From Raphanus sativus (Eukaryota > Streptophyta > Magnoliopsida > Brassicales > Brassicaceae), in contig NC_079515.1 of the NCBI RefSeq assembly GCF_000801105.2, forward strand, positions 24,885,407 through 24,949,406: a stretch of 64,000 nucleotides of DNA, written 5' to 3'. Below, piece after piece: positions 59,586-64,000 of the stretch. Both the position numbers and the translations under genes were made by a program. The notes beneath the pieces were generated by a model. That model had not been told where the DNA came from and ran no database searches. It worked only from the letters and a program-made list of their open reading frames with translations. Every line of letters starts with the position of its first letter. The stretch's first letter is position 1.

Positions 59586-59730
59586 CTCATTCATAATTAA
59601 AAGTGAGAAGTATATAAATTAGATTTTAGTAATAAACTTAGTGACATGAATACTCACTCATAATTAAAAGTGAGGAGTATATAAATTAGATTTTAGTAAT
59701 AAACTTAGAGACATTAATACTCATTCATAA
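59586..59730. repeat. 67 bp tandem repeat, two copies and part of a third
   Basis: Copies start at 59586, 59653 and 59720 with CTCAYTCATAATTAAAAGTG (third copy partial and diverging). The first two differ at about five positions only, so the duplication is young relative to its surroundings. Confidence 0.88.
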
Positions 59731-60017
59731 CTTTAAAAATAAAACCATTGAATTGTGATAATGACACTTATCATCACCATATTTTATTAATTTTGTTTTT
59801 CGAGGTGGATGATAATATTTGATGTCTAGAGATGTTGACAGCAAAAAAAAATGTGGAACATATTAATTCCCACGTTCATAAAGTAGTTACAACTTAATAT
59901 CGTATATAGATAGATATGCTTTAAATAGGAGTTTATGTCGTTCAAATTTAATTGAAGTTTTTATTTCACACGTTCTAATTTAATTGCGTATTTAGATGTT
60001 TATATTTGAAATGTACA

Positions 60018-60678
60018 GAAGGGTGGCATCGGATATCTGTTCGAGTTCGCATCAAATATTTTGGAGTTTCAGATAATTCGGCGTAGAGATATAGAATCCG
60101 TTCGAATATTTATATACTTCAGGTTGGATCATGTATTTTTAGTTCGGATTCTGTTATTTTAGATTGGGTTCGAATATTTAGATTTTAAAAAAAAAATTAC
60201 GTTTCTTAAATTTATAAGTTTATCTTTCGATTAAATGATTTTTTTATTTTTTAATAAATTGAATGATTATAGATTTGGAGCTAACATTTCAAAAATAAAT
60301 AGACATTAATTTGGTTATTGTTTATAGAATTTAGATGTAACTTTTGTTAATGCATGAAACAAAACAAAAAAATTAATATTCATTTTAAATGAATATCAAA
60401 TCATTTTTCTATAGTTATATGTATATTATATAATTTTAAAGTATGTGTAACTCAATATAAATGTCTTAAATAAAAAATGTAAATTAAAAATATAAAGATA
60501 AATATACATATGTTTGGTTATTTTCGGATATTCATTTGAATTCGGATATTATTTATTCGGTTTCGGATATCCAATCTATTCTAAATCAATACTTATTCGG
60601 ATATTTTTTGTTTCGGTTTAGATTTCAATTCAGATTTTTCGAATACGGTCCGGGTGTCGTGTAAAATTCTCATCCTTA
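60018..60678. mobile_element. Degraded hAT-like element related to the one at 44971
   Basis: The left end GAAGGGTGGCATCGGATATC resembles the left end at 44971, and the right end in reverse, TAAGGATGAGAATTTTAC, resembles that element's right end. CGGATAT-type motifs again crowd both flanks with an AT-rich middle, and the length (661 bp) is similar. No target duplication is visible, so this is an older copy. Confidence 0.55.
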
Positions 60679-60880
60679 CCGTCAAGTGGTTCGAAATTGT
60701 GTTCTGACATGCTTTAAAAAATTTCTGTCTTCGCAAATGCATAAATTAAATATGTGCAATCCACTTTATTTTAATTTTTATACAATTTATGAATATGGGT
60801 CCCTTGGACCTTAAATAATTCAGACGTGCCATGCCACATGTTATTCGTATCTAATCTATTAATTTAGGGTTCTATTTTTA

Positions 60881-62512
60881 TCTACTATTAACAAGTCATA
60901 GTAGAACCACTTAAAGAATTAGTCAATATGACATATTTGATTATTTGTATTAACAATAAACTAACTATAAATATATTAACAATAAACCAACTATAAATTT
61001 GATTTTTTTAATTATAATAAAATCTGTTGAGAAAGAATCTAACAAAATCTTAGTTTAAAATTTAAATATTTTTTATAAATAACACATTAATATATTTCGA
61101 AATTAGTAATATAATATTATTATATGTAAATTTAACTAAAACTTATTATAAAAAAGAAAATAAAAAATTCTTTATACTAACTTTTTATAGATTCTATGAT
61201 ATATTCCGTATTATATAAAAATAGAAGTGCTATATGAATTAAATATTAAAAATATATTAAATAGGTAAATTAACAAAAACAATTATTTTATTTTTTAACT
61301 AAATAAATTATTGATCATCATTATAATGGATTAAACTTCGAAAACTATATAATACTTTTATATTAAAATAAATGTATTAGCATAAGTTAAAATTTTATAT
61401 TTACAGCCATACATTATCTTTTTATTTATTTTGAAACTATTAGCAATATATTGCTTAAAAATGTTTATATACAAAATATAATAGTATATAATAACCTTTA
61501 GTTCATATACTATTTAAAAATATGTTATTAGTAAAATATGAAATTTCAGTAATTCATTTAAAATATTAGTGACAAAAATCAAATTTTAATTATAAATTTT
61601 ATTTTATTTTAATTGTAACAAAATTTGTTGATAAAAGAATTAAAAATATCACCAAAAATTCAAATATTTATAAAATGATACAGTAATGTAGTACCAAAAC
61701 AAATTCAAAATTCATGTATTATTCCAAACTCAAATAGTTGTGTAATTTTCCAAAGTTGTCTCGAAAAAATATATTATTTTGAAAATAAATATTCAAAATC
61801 AAAATGATAATATTTCAAATTTTACAAAAGACAAAATCATGGATAATAAAGATTAACTTTTTGAAATGTACCTGAAAAAAACTAACTATATATGTTGTAA
61901 AAATTTAAAGTAACTTAATGTTTTGACATCTTAATTTTTTTTAAAAAATAGAACTTAATATCATAACATCCAAAACAAATATCCTATGTAATAAATTTAA
62001 TAAAATAGTATGATAGATACTACTATGTATAAAGTTTACTAAAACAATAGGATTATATTATTTAAAATAAATAAATCCCGTAAAATATTAAAATGAGATA
62101 TGTTAAAGTATATTTTCTTAAACACAACATGTAAATATAATTATTTTAGTCATATTTATTTTCTATAATATAAATAAATAAAATTTAAAAATGTATTATA
62201 TGCAAAATGTTTAAATTAAATAAAACAACATAATTTGAATGGGGTTCTCTATTTGAGTATTTCATATTTTTATTTTATTTTACCTAACTCGAAAATATAT
62301 TAGTAAGTAATAAAAATCAATAACAAAGTAAAATTTTTTTAAGAAACCATAATATATTAATAATACTGAATAAGAAATATAAACAATAATATGATATAGT
62401 AATACAATATATAACACTAAAATAGAAATTATATATTTAAAACATTTTTAATAATATAAATATATTTAAAAAATATAAATATATCCGCGCGAACGTGCGG
62501 GTTAAAATCTAG
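60881..62512 (+). mobile_element. Candidate non-autonomous Helitron, 1.6 kb
   Basis: The right end has the Helitron signature: a GC hairpin at 62485-62501 (CCGCGCG AA CGTGCGG core), seven bases, then CTAG at 62509-62512 followed by T. A matching left end TCTACTATTAA begins at 60881 and is preceded by A, as expected for insertion between A and T. The 5' motif TC..TACTATTAA is typical of Arabidopsis non-autonomous Helitrons as I remember them. The interior is about 80 percent AT and non-coding. No target duplication is expected. The right end is well supported, the left end less so. Confidence 0.65.
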
Positions 62513-62705
62513 TATCCATATAAAATAGCAGTCTAGTATGTGTTGATATTTCTTACCCGACCCAATCAAACTTTTGTAATTTATTCGCCACCAAACGGCA
62601 TTTATGTTATGAATCTTTGGATCATATGAACACCACATGTGTATATATATTCGAGGGCCATTCAAGTTTTTTCAACATATACATACGTTTAGTTTTGAAT
62701 ACATA

Positions 62706-62734
62706 CTAGATCATGACCCGCTCGACCGAGCGGG
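62706..62734 (-). mobile_element. Second Helitron 3' terminus, opposite orientation
   Basis: On the minus strand a perfect 8 bp stem CCCGCTCG / CGAGCGGG with a two-base loop (62734-62717) is followed by seven bases (TCATGAT) and CTAG (62709-62706), then T. The element would extend to the right of this point. I could not find its 5' end before 64000. Confidence 0.6.
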
Positions 62735-63569
62735 AATCAATTTTTTATTACTTTTATTTGTACTAAACATTATACATGATTGCAAGTGTATTGATATAAA
62801 ATTTTGATAAATAACAATATGTACTAATGTGTTTAAATAAGCAATGTGTTTAATTGCTAAATTTGATTTTTAAATTTTATGATAACGTAATAGATTTTTT
62901 ATATATTATTTTAAATATATAGTTCTATATATTTTGTATTTTTAATATTTATCATACAAAACTTACATTGTGGTATTATTTATATGAAAATATGTGTAAC
63001 ATAATATATTTATATATTATATAAACATATCTACGATTTTTGCAAAGGTCATGCGTACCCGCACGGGTTTTATTTTTAAAATGTATTCTATATTGTTTAG
63101 TATGTAGTATCGAATTTGTAAAATTCAATTTTGTGTTTAAAGAACAATACCAAAACTGTCTTTCGTATGTAAAATTAACACTTTGCAAGCGCGAGTTGTG
63201 TCTTTTTATTGTAACACAAAATTTGATATAAAACTTATGTTTTTTTGTACATTACGAAGTTTAATTTTTTAAAATAATTATTACATAATTTGAAAGTGAA
63301 TTTTATCTATGAGGTCTAATATATTTTGTGTGTAATGGTTCAAAACATTTTCGATATATATTATATTTCAGTTTGGTTTGTTTTTAGTATTATTGTATAA
63401 GTATAATACTATACAATATTACTATATTCTATACAATATATAAAGCTATGTGTTATTTGTTTTAGAAAGTAGATTAGGCCCAACGTAGTTAAAGAATAGT
63501 CAAATCTTTATGTATGTGTCTATGACTTATCTACCTAATGTTATTCGTACTAATAAAATCAATATGGCC
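62735..63569. other. AT-rich DNA, probably Helitron interior
   Basis: No gene. If the terminus at 62706 belongs to a full element, this is its body. A short CCCG..CGGG palindrome at about 63058-63067 lacks a properly spaced CTRR end. Confidence 0.4.
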
Positions 63570-64000
63570 AATGAAAGTATACTGATCAATTTAAAATGAA
63601 TTGTATAGGGTAATTCTAGTAAGATTAATATTTTTAATATTCTTAATATCTATCTTATTTAAATCGACATGTAATAAATATGAAAACCATATATGGAATA
63701 TGGACAAAAAGAGGAATTGTATATAAGGAAATACATAAATGCAAAGTTAGACTATGGTACGTATTATATATAAATAATGAAACATTTAATTTAAATATAT
63801 AAGGTCCATCTTTAAAATCCACCTAGAAAAAGTTGTAATGTTTCTGATTTAATTCTTCTTTTTGTCCATATTCCATATATGATTTTTACATTTATTACAT
63901 GTCGATTTAAATATGATATATACTAAGAATACTAAAAAATATTAATCGTTCTATAATTACCCTATACAATTCATTTTAAATTGATCAGTATATTTTTATT
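63570..64000. repeat. Large inverted repeat (about 149 bp arms), right arm reaching the window edge
   Basis: The left arm 63570-63718 and right arm 63851-64000 are inverted copies: for example ATACTGATCAATTTAAAATG on the left against the same words on the reverse strand at the right edge, and ATCGACATGTAATAAAT and CATATATGGAATATGGAC in both. About 85-90 percent identity by eye, with a spacer of 132 bp. The arm may continue beyond 64000. It is non-coding. A foldback transposon or MITE is likeliest; a hairpin small-RNA precursor is possible. Confidence 0.85.

Larger units (their letters stand above)
58882..60017. other. SET gene upstream region and AT-rich intergenic DNA
   Basis: The first about 150 bp are the likely promoter and 5' UTR of the SET gene. 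No gene follows. It holds a hairpin with a nested micro-insert (59227-59325), further short duplications (59112-59146, 59514-59562) and a 67 bp tandem repeat (59586-59730). Confidence 0.55.

Noticed and set aside
63058..63067. CCCG..CGGG palindrome as a further Helitron end
   Set aside because: The stem is only four bases, and no CTRR follows at the seven-base spacing seen in the other ends.
1..64000. CRISPR arrays, bacterial operons, tRNA or rRNA genes, viral insertions
   Set aside because: None is visible. Repeats are transposon-derived, and the only tRNA-like promoters belong to SINEs.

Overview
The window is nuclear DNA from a flowering plant, most likely a Brassica-type crucifer (Brassica, Raphanus or a close relative). 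The evidence is intron-rich genes with GT..AG introns, AT-rich intergenic DNA full of transposable elements, and a gene series I recognise as collinear with Arabidopsis thaliana chromosome 3, about At3g54980 to At3g55080. From left to right the genes are a P-class PPR protein (+), SCHLAFMUTZE-type AP2 repressor (-), a broken TONNEAU1 copy and a nearly intact TONNEAU1 (+), plastid purine enzyme PUR5 (+), a TBC RabGAP (-), phosphatidylglycerophosphate synthase (+), lambda glutathione transferase (-), clade D PP2C (-), a MAEA/GID-type E3 subunit (+) and a SET-domain lysine methyltransferase (-). The Arabidopsis locus names come from memory, not from a search. The pseudogenised TON1 duplicate and the apparent loss of the At3g55060 equivalent fit post-polyploid fractionation in the Brassiceae.

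Layout. 1-3016: possible 5' end of a divergent gene, then the intronless PPR gene. 3017-8148: a SINE with clear target duplications, then the seven-exon SMZ gene with a miR172 site in its last exon. 8149-14546: a complete 6.4 kb CACTA (En/Spm) transposon with TTC target duplications, sitting about 0.5 kb upstream of the SMZ start codon; its TNP2 transposase is broken by two nonsense codons and a frameshift, while a TNP1-like gene looks open. 14547-22950: gene-free DNA with several small transposons. 22955-41268: dense gene block TON1 pseudogene, TON1, PUR5, TBC, PGPS, GSTL, interrupted at 34.4-38.1 kb by AT-rich DNA with two SINEs. 41269-49750: gene-poor DNA with a Helitron-like end, a coiled-coil gene relic, a hAT element with 8 bp duplications, and an unidentified set of exon-like segments. 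49755-58881: PP2C, MAEA homologue and SET gene. 58882-64000: no genes; degraded hAT-like element, a candidate 1.6 kb Helitron, a second Helitron-type end and a large inverted repeat running into the window edge.

The genes do not form one pathway; they are housekeeping and developmental genes kept in ancestral order. The most unusual pattern is not a gene. At more than a dozen places a 9-21 bp sequence is duplicated directly around a tiny insert of roughly 8-30 bp, often a poly(T) or poly(A) tract plus a few bases. These look either like extremely 5'-truncated retroposon insertions with target duplications, or like tandem duplications with filler from break repair.

Exon coordinates were read by eye from splice consensus and reading frame. 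Those given to the base were checked for frame; those called approximate were not.
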